This document shows positions 33,431 to 41,968 of a stretch of 64,000 nt of DNA, piece after piece. Every line of letters starts with the position of its first letter. The first letter of the stretch is position 1. This DNA is from Cytobacillus gottheilii. Its GTDB lineage: Bacteria > Bacillota > Bacilli > Bacillales > Cytobacillaceae. The notes beneath the pieces were generated by a model. The model was given only the letters and a program-made list of their open reading frames with translations, was not told the DNA's origin and did not search any database. The stretch is taken from the NCBI RefSeq assembly GCF_900166665.1, contig NZ_LT800494.1, forward strand, positions 3,802,545 through 3,866,544, written 5' to 3'. A program made the translations under genes and the position numbers.

Positions 33431-34158
33431 CAGTTCTCAAATTCCCCTTTCATTCTTTTTACAACCAGTTCTGCAAGCTTTGAGTGAAACCCAAGCGGCT
33501 CACAGTGAATGACATCGGCAGAAACGCCTTCTGCCATTTCTTTCATTCTTTTTGTAAAAATACCGGTAAAAAGCAGATGCGGAATTGTGTATATCGTTTC
33601 ATACCCTGACTCCACAACATTCTGCAGTTCTTCCTGGTAGTCCGGACTGCTTTCTTTTAGAAAACAGGGAAAAACATGCAGGCTATTTAATTCTGCTTTC
33701 AATAGATTACTAAGCTCTGATAGTTGGCTTTCGCTTTCCTTTATCCTGCTTCCATGTCCGACCAGCAGTAACGCTTTTTTGCTGTTATCTTCACTAAAAT
33801 GCTTTTCCTGCACACGCTCTGCCAAAATTTTGGCAGCTAGCGGATCAGCTCCCAGTTCTCTTCCATACCGAATTAACACATATGGATAGCGTTCCTTCAT
33901 TTTTGCAATCTCTTCCGGAATATCCTCTTTACCGTGAATACCAGCTAAAAGTAAAACAGGCATGACCAGTATCTCTGAAGCACCTTTTTCTACACATGCT
34001 GCAACTGCTTCTGAAATGGTAGGTGACGCATTTTCAAGAAATCCGACCTCCTGTATGTCTGCATTAATATGCGGTTTAACTTCCTGAATAAAGGCATGGA
34101 ATTCTTCATTGCTGCTGGAGTTACGGCTGCCATGCCCGATATATAACACTGCTTTCAT
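33430..34158 (-). CDS. sirB: Sirohydrochlorin ferrochelatase, CbiX-type
   Basis: 242 residues, two tandem CbiX-type half-domains. Each has an active-site motif: I-G-H-G-S-R near residue 7 and V-G-H-G-S-R near 128. It inserts Fe2+ into sirohydrochlorin to make siroheme for the nitrite reductase. The ATG overlaps the nasF stop (ATGA). Length fits the two-repeat Bacillus SirB family. Confidence 0.92.
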   Translation of the reverse strand: MKAVLYIGHGSRNSSSNEEFHAFIQEVKPHINADIQEVGFLENASPTISEAVAACVEKGASEILVMPVLLLAGIHGKEDIPEEIAKMKERYPYVLIRYGRELGADPLAAKILAERVQEKHFSEDNSKKALLLVGHGSRIKESESQLSELSNLLKAELNSLHVFPCFLKESSPDYQEELQNVVESGYETIYTIPHLLFTGIFTKRMKEMAEGVSADVIHCEPLGFHSKLAELVVKRMKGEFEN

Positions 34159-35606
34159 CGTGTCAGCTCCTTGCCCTGAGAAATCATCATGTGCAGCAGC
34201 TCATCAGCTGTCGGCTTTTCGGAAATTGTAATATGTTCATTCGTGAATTCCGAAGTAGCATTGCTGCTCTTTTTTCCCATACAGTATAGCATTTTCCCTT
34301 TTAAAAAGGAGACTGGATCAATGTTCATTTTCTTCGCCGCTGTCATCATTGTTGTAAATGCCGTGCTGCTCGGGATAATGACACTCTCTATCGCTGCGTC
34401 CTCAAACAGGCGGTTATATATTGGGAAATAGCTTTCGTCTATGATCATTTCATGTGTATAAAAGTAATGGGCATTTTCATATACCTGTTCTATGTTTTTC
34501 TCGCCAATGACTAACAGTTGATTTTGATTTATATCGTCCGGCATATTTGATGCCATAATACCGAATTGTACAAGCTTTGCGATCGACTTGCTTGAGGCGC
34601 CATACACATTCCTTGGGATAGAGCGAATGTCCAGTTTTTCCTCTTTTAAAAGGGCAAAGAAATCATCCACACTTTCTGGAGATGTAAATAAGATGTCATT
34701 GTACTCGCTGAGATTTGGCAGTTCCGCTTTTTCCTTTTTTGCTTTCATTTTCGGAAATTCGATTACATCGGCACCAAGTTCACGCAGCTTATTAGCGATT
34801 CCGCTTTCTGTCACTCCAGATCGGGCAAGCAGAATCTGTCTTCCGTGCATCGGTTTCTTTTCAAACCAATTTAATTTTTCTCTTAGTTTCACAATCTCAC
34901 CAACTAGTGTTATCGCTGGATTTAAGAATTGCTGTTCTTTTGCAAGTTCTGCAATGGTTGCAAGAGTGCCTTCTAGCGTTTTTTGTCTTCCGTACGTGCC
35001 CCACTGAATTAAAATGACTGGTGTTTCAGATGGTTTTCCGTTTCCTATTAAGTTTTCGCAAATGAACGGAAGGTTTTTAATCCCCATATAAAAGGCAATC
35101 GTATCAATACCTTGAGCAAGCCCATTCCAATTGATGCTTGGTTTGCCGTCAGGTGATTTGTCATGAGCAGTCACCACAGCAAATGATCCTGCATACGCCC
35201 GGTGTGTAACAGGGATGCCGGCATAAGCAGCAGCTGCTATGCCGGAAGTGATTCCAGGTACAATTTCATATTCTATTTCATTGAGAGCAAGCTCTTCTGC
35301 TTCCTCACCTACCCGGCCAAAAACAGAAGGATCTCCTCCTTTTAAGCGAACAACTGTTTTTCCTTCCAATGCTTTTTCAACCAGCAAACGATTGATGGTT
35401 TCTTGTCTTAAAATATGGCGATCCGGCAGCTTGCCGCTATAAATAAATTCGCAATTTTCCTTGGCTTGCATTAATAATTGCGGGTTCAGCAATCGATCAT
35501 AGAGAATGACATCAGCCTTGGTGATCGCTTCCATCCCTTTTACTGTAATGAGTTTCAGATCCCCCGGTCCTGCTCCGACTAAAAATACCTTCCCTTTGTT
35601 CATCAT
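34155..35606 (-). CDS. nasF: Uroporphyrinogen-III methyltransferase fused to HemD-like domain
   Basis: 483 residues, the same size as B. subtilis NasF. Residues 1-240 are the SUMT methyltransferase (V-G-A-G-P-G-D and V-R-L-K-G-G-D-P-S-V-F-G-R), which makes precorrin-2. Residues 255-480 resemble uroporphyrinogen-III synthase (HemD). So the protein covers the steps from hydroxymethylbilane-derived tetrapyrrole to precorrin-2, if the HemD part is active. It follows nasE by 15 bp. Confidence 0.9.
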   Translation of the reverse strand: MMNKGKVFLVGAGPGDLKLITVKGMEAITKADVILYDRLLNPQLLMQAKENCEFIYSGKLPDRHILRQETINRLLVEKALEGKTVVRLKGGDPSVFGRVGEEAEELALNEIEYEIVPGITSGIAAAAYAGIPVTHRAYAGSFAVVTAHDKSPDGKPSINWNGLAQGIDTIAFYMGIKNLPFICENLIGNGKPSETPVILIQWGTYGRQKTLEGTLATIAELAKEQQFLNPAITLVGEIVKLREKLNWFEKKPMHGRQILLARSGVTESGIANKLRELGADVIEFPKMKAKKEKAELPNLSEYNDILFTSPESVDDFFALLKEEKLDIRSIPRNVYGASSKSIAKLVQFGIMASNMPDDINQNQLLVIGEKNIEQVYENAHYFYTHEMIIDESYFPIYNRLFEDAAIESVIIPSSTAFTTMMTAAKKMNIDPVSFLKGKMLYCMGKKSSNATSEFTNEHITISEKPTADELLHMMISQGKELTR

Positions 35607-35621
35607 GCTTCACCCTTTCCG

Positions 35622-35933
35622 TTAATCCAGCAAAATATAAATCTTATTACCCTCGACTTCCACTTCATACTTTTTTACGCTTCCGGTATCTGGATTTTGC
35701 ACGAATCCGTCCAGCAGCGAGATTTTCCAATCATAGAGCGGACAGAAAACATAATGCCCGCTCACAAGCCCCTCCGATAAAATCCCGCCTTTTGGATGGG
35801 GGCTCCTATTTTCTATTGCATGCACGTCACCATTTGAAAGTTTGAATAATGCGATATTGAAATCGCCAACCGCTACGGGCTGCCCCATCTGTTCGTATAG
35901 TTTGGAATATGGATAAACTTCAATTTTTCTCAT
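35622..35933 (-). CDS. nasE: Nitrite reductase (NAD(P)H) small subunit
   Basis: 103-residue Rieske-type protein, NirD family. C-P-L-Y-D-W and the preceding S-P-H-P-K-G region are in the Rieske positions; the second Cys-His pair is only partial, as in NirD proteins that lack the cluster. It sits between nasD (14 bp upstream) and nasF, so the subunit pair is made together. Confidence 0.93.
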   Translation of the reverse strand: MRKIEVYPYSKLYEQMGQPVAVGDFNIALFKLSNGDVHAIENRSPHPKGGILSEGLVSGHYVFCPLYDWKISLLDGFVQNPDTGSVKKYEVEVEGNKIYILLD

Positions 35934-35947
35934 TTGGTCATCCCCCC

Positions 35948-38362
35948 TTAAACTAGCTCTACTTCTTTAGTAGAGTAGTATTTTTCATTTACTTTTTGAT
36001 CTTCTATCGCTTGCTTCCACGGCTCATTGTAGCGCTGTAATGTTTGGTCAAGACGATCATTCAGCTGTTCTCGTATATTTTTATCAGCCAAGTGAGCTTT
36101 TACATGATCTAAGCCAAGTCTTTCAAGCCATGTTGAAGTCCGTTCCAGATAGTTTGCTGTTTCACGGTAATACTGCAGAAATGCGCCGGAGTATTCCATT
36201 ACCTCTGCTTCAGTTGTGACAGTCCACGCCAGATCGCCTGCACGCAGATCTGTACCGCCGTTTCCACCGACATAGATCTCCCAGCCGCCGTCAATTCCTA
36301 CATATCCTAAGTCTTTAATGCCTGATTCTGCACAGTTTCTCGGGCAGGCAGATACGCCCATTTTCACTTTATGAGGTGTATCAAGGCGTTCAAATTTCTT
36401 CTCAAGCTCCATCCCGAGCGACATGGAATCCTGCGTGCCAAAGCGGCAGAACTGAGAGCCGACACACGTTTTAACTGTTCTTAATGTTTTTCCGTACGCA
36501 TATCCAGATGGCATATCAAGCTCCTGCCATACTGCGGTCAGGTCCTCACGTTTTACACCAAACAGGCCAATTCTCTGTCCTCCTGTTAACTTCACAAGCG
36601 GCACATTGTATTTTTCAGCGATTTGGGCGATTTTCATTAAATCTTTTGCATTCGTTACGCCGCCATACATCCGTGGTACAACAGAGTAAGTGCCATCCTT
36701 TTGAATATTTGCATGCATTTTTTCATTTACAAGTCGTGAATCGCGGTCATCTTGATAAGCATCCATATGAACCATGCCAAGGAAGTAATTGATTGCCGGT
36801 CGACACTTACTGCAGCCTTGCTCCTGCTTCCATTCGAGTACGTTCATCACTTCTTTTACAGTCGATAACCCTTTAGTGCGGATTTCTTCTACTACATCAT
36901 CACGGCTGAGGTCTGTACAGCCGCAAAGCGAATCTTTTGCAAGAGAGGCATCAAAACTGTCGCCAAGTGTATGCATTAGAATGTCATTCACAAGCGGTTT
37001 ACAGCGTCCGCAGGATCTGCCGGCATTTGTGCAGCCGGAAACTTGGTTAAGCGTTGTTAAACCTTGAGTTTGAATCGCTTCAACGATGGTTCCTTTTGTC
37101 ACACCATTACAGCCGCAAATCACTTCCTCAGCTGGGATCGAACCGATTTCCTCGGCTCCAGCTTCACCTGCTTGCTGTAAAAGAGAGATGTCTGTAAGGT
37201 CGGTAATTTCTTCTTTGGCCATCATCATCCGGAATAGCTTGCTGCTGTCCTTTGTATTTCCGTAAAGAACAATTCCTTTAATCCTGTTGTCACGGACAAG
37301 AATTTTCTTGTAAATGCCATCAAATTCATTGTGGACTTTGATCGCTTTTACAGATGGGTCATCCATTATTTCTCCAGCAGAATATAAGTCCACACCAGAG
37401 ACCTTTAATTGTGTTGCTGTAATTGAACCTTCATAAGTACTTTCGCGTTTGCCAACGATTGTTTCTGCAAGCACTTTTGCTTGCTCATATAATGGAGCTA
37501 CAAGACCGTATGTGACTTCCCGGTGCTCCGCACACTCGCCGACTGCATAAATATCAGGAATGCTTGTTTCAATATAATCGTTGACGACAATTCCGCGATT
37601 CACTTCCAGGCCGCATGCTGCTGCAAGCTCAATATTCGGTTTTATTCCAACAGCCATAACGACTAAATCAGCAGCTGTTTCGCTTCCATCTGTGAAACGA
37701 ATGCCAGTTACCCGCTCTTCCCCGAGAATTTCTTCTGTCTGTTTTTCCATTAGGAAGTTCATACCCTGGCTTTCAAGTTCTCTCTGCAGCATTTGTGATG
37801 CTGTTGGATCAAGCTGTCTTTCCATTAGGTGCGGCATTAAGTGAACCACATCAACCGTCATGCCAAGATCAATTAGACCGCGTGCTGCTTCAAGTCCAAG
37901 CAGACCTCCTCCAATGACAACCGCTTTTTTATAAGACTTTGCCGTCTTGATCATTACTTCACAATCATGTATATCACGAAAACCAGTGACGCCCTGTTTG
38001 TCAGCACCATTTACTGGCAGAATAAACGGACTGGAGCCTGTCGCTATAATTAACTTGTCATATGCAGTGATGCGCCCATTGCTGCTCTCCACTGTTTTGC
38101 TGTCAGGATTGATTTTCACAATACTTTCGTTTGTAAATAGTTGAATATGATTCTCTTTATACCAATCCCAATCATTCATAATAATCTCTTCCACTGTTGT
38201 ATCACCCTGCAGTACATGTGATAATTGAATGCGGTTATAGTTAGGATATGGTTCCTTTCCAAAAATCGTCATTTCAAATTCTTCTTTATTTAACTTAAGA
38301 ATTTCTTCGATTGCTCTTACGCCCGCCATGCCGTTCCCGATCATTACTAACTGCTTTTTCAT
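35948..38362 (-). CDS. nasD: Nitrite reductase (NAD(P)H) large subunit
   Basis: 804-residue cytoplasmic enzyme that reduces nitrite to ammonia. Residues 1-300 are an FAD/NAD(P)H oxidoreductase (G-N-G-M-A-G-V, then G-G-G-L-L-G-L-E). Two BFD-like [2Fe-2S] domains follow (C-G-C-N-G-V and C-G-C-T-D-L with paired C-x2-C), then the ferredoxin-like halves and siroheme cysteines (C-V-G-S-Q-F-C and C-P-R-N-C). The start follows a strong AGGAGG. Upstream, an Fnr-type box at 38470 and a TATAAT at 38443 give a class II promoter layout. Confidence 0.95.
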   Translation of the reverse strand: MKKQLVMIGNGMAGVRAIEEILKLNKEEFEMTIFGKEPYPNYNRIQLSHVLQGDTTVEEIIMNDWDWYKENHIQLFTNESIVKINPDSKTVESSNGRITAYDKLIIATGSSPFILPVNGADKQGVTGFRDIHDCEVMIKTAKSYKKAVVIGGGLLGLEAARGLIDLGMTVDVVHLMPHLMERQLDPTASQMLQRELESQGMNFLMEKQTEEILGEERVTGIRFTDGSETAADLVVMAVGIKPNIELAAACGLEVNRGIVVNDYIETSIPDIYAVGECAEHREVTYGLVAPLYEQAKVLAETIVGKRESTYEGSITATQLKVSGVDLYSAGEIMDDPSVKAIKVHNEFDGIYKKILVRDNRIKGIVLYGNTKDSSKLFRMMMAKEEITDLTDISLLQQAGEAGAEEIGSIPAEEVICGCNGVTKGTIVEAIQTQGLTTLNQVSGCTNAGRSCGRCKPLVNDILMHTLGDSFDASLAKDSLCGCTDLSRDDVVEEIRTKGLSTVKEVMNVLEWKQEQGCSKCRPAINYFLGMVHMDAYQDDRDSRLVNEKMHANIQKDGTYSVVPRMYGGVTNAKDLMKIAQIAEKYNVPLVKLTGGQRIGLFGVKREDLTAVWQELDMPSGYAYGKTLRTVKTCVGSQFCRFGTQDSMSLGMELEKKFERLDTPHKVKMGVSACPRNCAESGIKDLGYVGIDGGWEIYVGGNGGTDLRAGDLAWTVTTEAEVMEYSGAFLQYYRETANYLERTSTWLERLGLDHVKAHLADKNIREQLNDRLDQTLQRYNEPWKQAIEDQKVNEKYYSTKEVELV

Positions 38363-38442
38363 TTCATGACCTCCTAAGTTTGCTCAACATTTCACATATA
38401 CAGTTGATAGGTTTCTTCTTTAGGTATATTGTTTATAGGTTT

Positions 38443-38448
38443 ATTATA
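38443..38448 (-). promoter_or_regulatory. -10 element of the nasD promoter
   Basis: TATAAT on the minus strand. The predicted start of transcription (about 38436) is 41-42 bp from the centre of the Fnr-type box, the class II activation distance. Confidence 0.6.
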
Positions 38449-38469
38449 CAAGATAAATAGATTTTATTG

Positions 38470-38485
38470 TGTGAAGAACTTCACA
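38470..38485. promoter_or_regulatory. Fnr-type box upstream of nasD
   Basis: TGTGA-AGAACT-TCACA, perfect for the Bacillus Fnr consensus. Its spacing to the -10 supports anaerobic activation of nitrite reduction. Confidence 0.7.
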
Positions 38486-38524
38486 ATATTTTATCTTTTT
38501 GGTTTTTGATTCACATTTTTGACA

Positions 38525-38561
38525 CAGTCACAGTGACGCTACGAATTTTCTTGTTTCACAG
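38525..38561. repeat. 37-bp direct repeat, copy A
   Basis: CAGTCACAGTGACGC then CGAATTTTCTTGTTTCACAG. It matches 39614-39650 at 35 of 37 positions and contains the palindrome GTCAC-A-GTGAC. It lies 80 bp upstream of the exonuclease gene. Confidence 0.85.
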
Positions 38562-38641
38562 GTAAAACCCTCCACTTGGATTTTCCCTACTTTTTCTATT
38601 AAACTATGAATAAACAATCTCTGTATGAAGGGAGAAAAACG

Positions 38642-39625
38642 ATGGATTTTATTGCGATTGACTTTGAAATTGCCAATAACCGTCTGGACAGTGCCTGTTC
38701 AATCGGAATGGCATTTGTTGAAAACAACTCGATTATAGATGAAAAATATTATCTTATTCAGCCTCCAACATTGTTCATGGATCCTGGGATGGTGCGGGTG
38801 CATGGAATTACAGAAGATGATGTTAGAAATGCACCAACATTTGATGAAGTGTGGAAGGAGCTCCAGCAATATTTTCAAGGAGAGCATCTCATAATTGCTC
38901 ATAATGCTCAGTTTGATATGAGTGTGCTGAAAAACTGCTTGCTCACATACAAACTGGATATTCCTGAATTCACTTATGCATGCAGTATTCCCATCAGCAC
39001 ATGTGCACTTGGCCGTGAAAGAGTCAGCGGCTCCCTTAAAGATCGAGCTGAACGCTTTGGCGTCCAATTAGATCAGCATCATCATGCTTTATCAGATGCA
39101 ATTACATGTGCACAGCTTGTTATCAACTGTGTAAAAGCAAAAAGACGAAAATCACTGGAAACATTTTTAAGCACCTATCGTTCTGTCTCATTAAAGTCTT
39201 TTTCAGAATTAAAGCACCAAACTACTTTCGGTAAAAAAACGGCGGCACCAGCAAAGAAACGATTTGCCAGTGCTCCAGCGATTTCATCTATTACAACAAG
39301 CAAAACAGAGTTTGATGAACAGCATCCTCTTTACGGAAAACATATTGTATTTACAGGTGAATTAGCTGGGATGGATCGTGCGGAAGCCATGCAGCAGGTT
39401 GTGGATCATGGCGGATTGCTTAAAAGCGGCGTAACGAAACAAACCAGTTATCTTGTTGTCGGCACACAGGATAAAGCATTGGTTGGCAGTGCTGGCGTGA
39501 GCTCGAAGGAAAAAAAGGCGGCTGCACTCCAAGCAGAAGGTCTTCCGATTAAAATAATCAATGAAGATCACTTCCGAAAACTGATAGCTGGGCGGATGAG
39601 TTTGAGTTTTAAGCAGTCACAGTGA
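38642..39625 (+). CDS. DnaQ-like 3'-5' exonuclease with C-terminal BRCT domain
   Basis: 327 residues from the ATG at 38642, which follows AAGGGAG; an upstream ATG at 38606 lacks a site. The DEDDh exonuclease fills residues 1-165 (D-F-E at 7-9, H-N-A-Q-F-D, and H-A-L-S-D), a basic Ala/Lys linker follows, and residues about 235-320 are a BRCT domain (L-Y-G-K-H-I-V-F-T-G-E-L). Proteins of this build may process DNA or RNA ends in repair. The gene is enclosed by near-identical 37-bp repeats. Confidence 0.9.
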   Translation: MDFIAIDFEIANNRLDSACSIGMAFVENNSIIDEKYYLIQPPTLFMDPGMVRVHGITEDDVRNAPTFDEVWKELQQYFQGEHLIIAHNAQFDMSVLKNCLLTYKLDIPEFTYACSIPISTCALGRERVSGSLKDRAERFGVQLDQHHHALSDAITCAQLVINCVKAKRRKSLETFLSTYRSVSLKSFSELKHQTTFGKKTAAPAKKRFASAPAISSITTSKTEFDEQHPLYGKHIVFTGELAGMDRAEAMQQVVDHGGLLKSGVTKQTSYLVVGTQDKALVGSAGVSSKEKKAAALQAEGLPIKIINEDHFRKLIAGRMSLSFKQSQ

Positions 39626-39650
39626 CGCCTCGAATTTTCTTGTTTCACAG
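39614..39650. repeat. 37-bp direct repeat, copy B
   Basis: Second copy, with CT for TA at two internal positions. It overlaps the last 12 bp of the exonuclease frame, so the gene ends inside the repeat. Confidence 0.85.
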
Positions 39651-39696
39651 AATAAATCCCCCGTCGCTAAAGATCATAAAATAAGTACTCATAGAG

Positions 39697-39728
39697 AAAG
39701 AAAGCCGACATTAAATATCGGCTTTTCT
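39697..39728 (+). terminator. Terminator of the exonuclease gene
   Basis: AAAGCCGA and TCGGCTTT pair around 9 nt, followed by TTCTTTCTCTTT. Confidence 0.7.
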
Positions 39729-39857
39729 TTCTCTTTGTACTATTCACCTTCCTCCTGTTTCATCAATAGCTTTTAATTGTATAAATCCAATATTATTACA
39801 AATAATATTAAACATACATAAAAGGTATAACTTTTAATCAGTCATATTGGGGGGGTA

Positions 39858-40874
39858 ATGTTGGAAAACAGTAGCCATAACGTCGAGCTTACTTCATCAG
39901 AAATTGCAAATCTTTGGACGCAATACATGAATGATTCATCCTCTATCTGCATTCTTACTCATTCAATTGAACAAGCAAAAGATGAAGAGGTTAAAGATAT
40001 TCTTATCTTTGCCCGCAGCCTGGCTGAGACTCATATAGAAAAGATCAGCGAATTTTTTCACCATGAACATTTCCCAATTCCAAAAGGCTTTACGATTGAA
40101 GAAGATGTGAATACCAATGCACCGGCTTTATTTACCGATACATTCATGCTCGTTTATATGCATGTTATGACTTTACTTGGATTAACTGGGTATGCTGGTG
40201 CAGTTGCTACTTCTTCACGACTGGATCAAATTAAATATTTTACGCAATGCAATATGGAAACCATGGAATTATACGAACGAATCGCAAAGGTTATGCTAAA
40301 AAAAGGAATCTACAGCAAACCGCCAAGAATCAATGCGCCTAAACAAGTTGATTATGTTGAACATGATCGATTTTTAACCGGCTGGTTTGGAAAAAAACGT
40401 GCTCTTAGTGCAGTTGAAATAAGCGGAATCAGCTTTAATATGGTGAAAATTATTGTGAAGGTTGTTTTGGAAATTGGATTTGGACAGGTTGCACAAAGAG
40501 AAGAGGTTCAAAAGTATTTTCAAAGAGGAAAAGCACTTTGTGAAAAACAATTTGGCCGACTTAGCTCTGTATTGACTAAAGGTGAATTGGCATCTCCTGC
40601 TTCCTGGGTTTCAGAAGTGACAAGTTCAACCACACCTCCCTTCTCAGATAAACTGATGTTAAATCATATTGTCATTTTGGTTGCGGCGGCAATTGGCTAT
40701 TATGGCGCAGGTATGTCTGTTTCACAAAGAAGAGATTTAGCTTATGAATATACGCGTCTAATGGCGGAGGTTGGCTTATATGTAGAAGATGGCGCTGGCC
40801 TCTTGATCAAGTATGGCTGGCTGGAGCAGCCTCCATTGGCGGATAACAGGGAAAGTTTAGCAAATAAAAAATAA
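39858..40874 (+). CDS. DUF3231 ferritin-like protein
   Basis: 338 residues in two repeats of about 165 residues, each an all-helical DUF3231 domain (L-T-S-S-E-I-A-N-L-W-T-Q-Y and the matching L-S-A-V-E-I-S-G near 185). These proteins are abundant in spore-forming Bacillus; some are spore-associated, none well characterised. The start ATG follows a run of seven G residues, and a TTG codon next to it is an alternative. Confidence 0.88.
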   Translation: MLENSSHNVELTSSEIANLWTQYMNDSSSICILTHSIEQAKDEEVKDILIFARSLAETHIEKISEFFHHEHFPIPKGFTIEEDVNTNAPALFTDTFMLVYMHVMTLLGLTGYAGAVATSSRLDQIKYFTQCNMETMELYERIAKVMLKKGIYSKPPRINAPKQVDYVEHDRFLTGWFGKKRALSAVEISGISFNMVKIIVKVVLEIGFGQVAQREEVQKYFQRGKALCEKQFGRLSSVLTKGELASPASWVSEVTSSTTPPFSDKLMLNHIVILVAAAIGYYGAGMSVSQRRDLAYEYTRLMAEVGLYVEDGAGLLIKYGWLEQPPLADNRESLANKK

Positions 40875-40883
40875 GCAAAATAG

Positions 40884-40908
40884 CAGGTCATAGTGACGAC
40901 CCGAATTT
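40884..40908. repeat. 37-bp repeat family, diverged copy C
   Basis: CAGGTCATAGTGACGAC then CCGAATTT aligns to the first two thirds of copies A and B with several changes. It lies 10 bp past the DUF3231 stop. Confidence 0.45.
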
Positions 40909-40920
40909 ACCGAAACTGCA

Positions 40921-40955
40921 AAAAAAAAGCCGATTACAGCGTAATCGGCTTTTCA
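40921..40955. terminator. Bidirectional terminator shared by DUF3231 and the small ORF
   Basis: GCCGATTAC and GTAATCGGC form a stem with a 3-nt loop, with A-run before and TTTTC after. The small minus-strand gene ends inside the stem (stop at 40934-40936). Confidence 0.85.
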
Positions 40956-41131
40956 AATTTAGGATAATGCTTTATTTTATTTGTCTTTGTCTTAGTAGTT
41001 GTGGATGGTTCCATTAGTGATCCGTAGTAAACAACATAACGGGATTCTTCGTTTGGCTCTGGAATGCTTTCCTTGATTTGCTCATAGTTAAACTTCCCAT
41101 AATCTGATAACATTTTAAATAATGTTTTCAT
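40934..41131 (-). CDS. Small hypothetical protein, 65 residues
   Basis: The ATG at 41131 follows AAAGGAGG, a perfect ribosome site, while the longer open frame upstream has none. The product is basic, with a Thr/Lys-rich C-terminal third (T-T-T-K-T-K-T-N-K). No family is recognised. Its stop codon lies in the shared terminator hairpin, a compact arrangement that argues for a real gene. Confidence 0.6.
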   Translation of the reverse strand: MKTLFKMLSDYGKFNYEQIKESIPEPNEESRYVVYYGSLMEPSTTTKTKTNKIKHYPKFEKPITL

Positions 41132-41521
41132 TTTATAGCCTCCTTTTGTTCGTAACCCTATTCTAAAGGAGAAAACCGAAATCCTCAAAGCTGATTTTCA
41201 CTCATGTAAGCGTTAATCATCCTTTATAATAACTCTTTTTATTCCAAATTCTTTTATTTCCTCAAAAATACTCTGTTTCATTAATTTTATATAACTGTAT
41301 TATGTTCAGTTATTCACAATAAAAGTTTGATTTATCTGTTGAAACGTTTTCTTTTCAACACTTTTTTTAAGTTGTGAGGTTATTTAACAATTGAAGAAAA
41401 AACTGTTATATAAAATTTCTAAACAAAACTAGTACAGTTAATAATTCTGTTCTGAATAAAAAGTTTGGAACAATTTCAAGATGTAATATTCTTAAGATAC
41501 CCAACATCAGAATACAGAAAA
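41132..41521. other. Intergenic, 390 bp, one terminator-like hairpin
   Basis: At 41338-41367 GTTGAAA and TTTCAAC are followed by ACTTTTTTT on the plus strand, though no plus-strand gene ends nearby. A TATAAT near 41224 on the plus strand could start a short untranslated RNA of about 130 nt. This is a weak suggestion; nothing else was seen in the gap. Confidence 0.25.
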
Positions 41522-41917
41522 CTAATCTTCTATGTACGGCACTGTAGCAATGTATTTCATTTCTATATTTCCCGTTGCATCTTTACAGCTCAAAATATCA
41601 TCTTCAAGATCATATAATAATATTACAGAGTTAATACTATGAGCTAAATGATCTCCCTGTATGACTGTTTTTAAGCTTGGAATAAAGCTTTCACTATACG
41701 AAAAGTCTTTTAGTATTTCGTCCAGATCACTTAACGGTTCTTCAAAAAAGTGAATCTCAATTTTGTCTTCATCATAGTAACCAAATCCAAAACCTGTGCC
41801 AAAGCTGGAATCAATTGAATCTCCATCTTCCGTATATGTCACTTCAACATATTCTTCAAGTTTATGGAGAGATTCAGAGACACCGAACCAAATCGATACC
41901 GCACTGTTAGATTGCAT
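41522..41917 (-). CDS. Immunity protein 22-like (Imm22)
   Basis: 131 residues, acidic. S-I-W-F-G-V at 8-13, Y-V-E-V-T-Y and the F-G-F-G-Y-Y-D-E-D motif fit Imm22, a family found with polymorphic toxins. No toxin is encoded next to it, so it is an orphan here. The ATG follows GGAGGTG. Confidence 0.75.
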   Translation of the reverse strand: MQSNSAVSIWFGVSESLHKLEEYVEVTYTEDGDSIDSSFGTGFGFGYYDEDKIEIHFFEEPLSDLDEILKDFSYSESFIPSLKTVIQGDHLAHSINSVILLYDLEDDILSCKDATGNIEMKYIATVPYIED

Positions 41918-41968
41918 AAATTACACCTCCTGAATTTAGTCAATATATTCTCCAGATTAGCTGATCTG

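Noticed and set aside
38551..38561. parS-like site (TGTTTCAC)
   Set aside because: Only half of the TGTTTCACGTGAAACA palindrome is present.
41338..41359. cre site in GAAACGTTTTC
   Set aside because: The spacing does not match the CcpA consensus, and no sugar gene is near.
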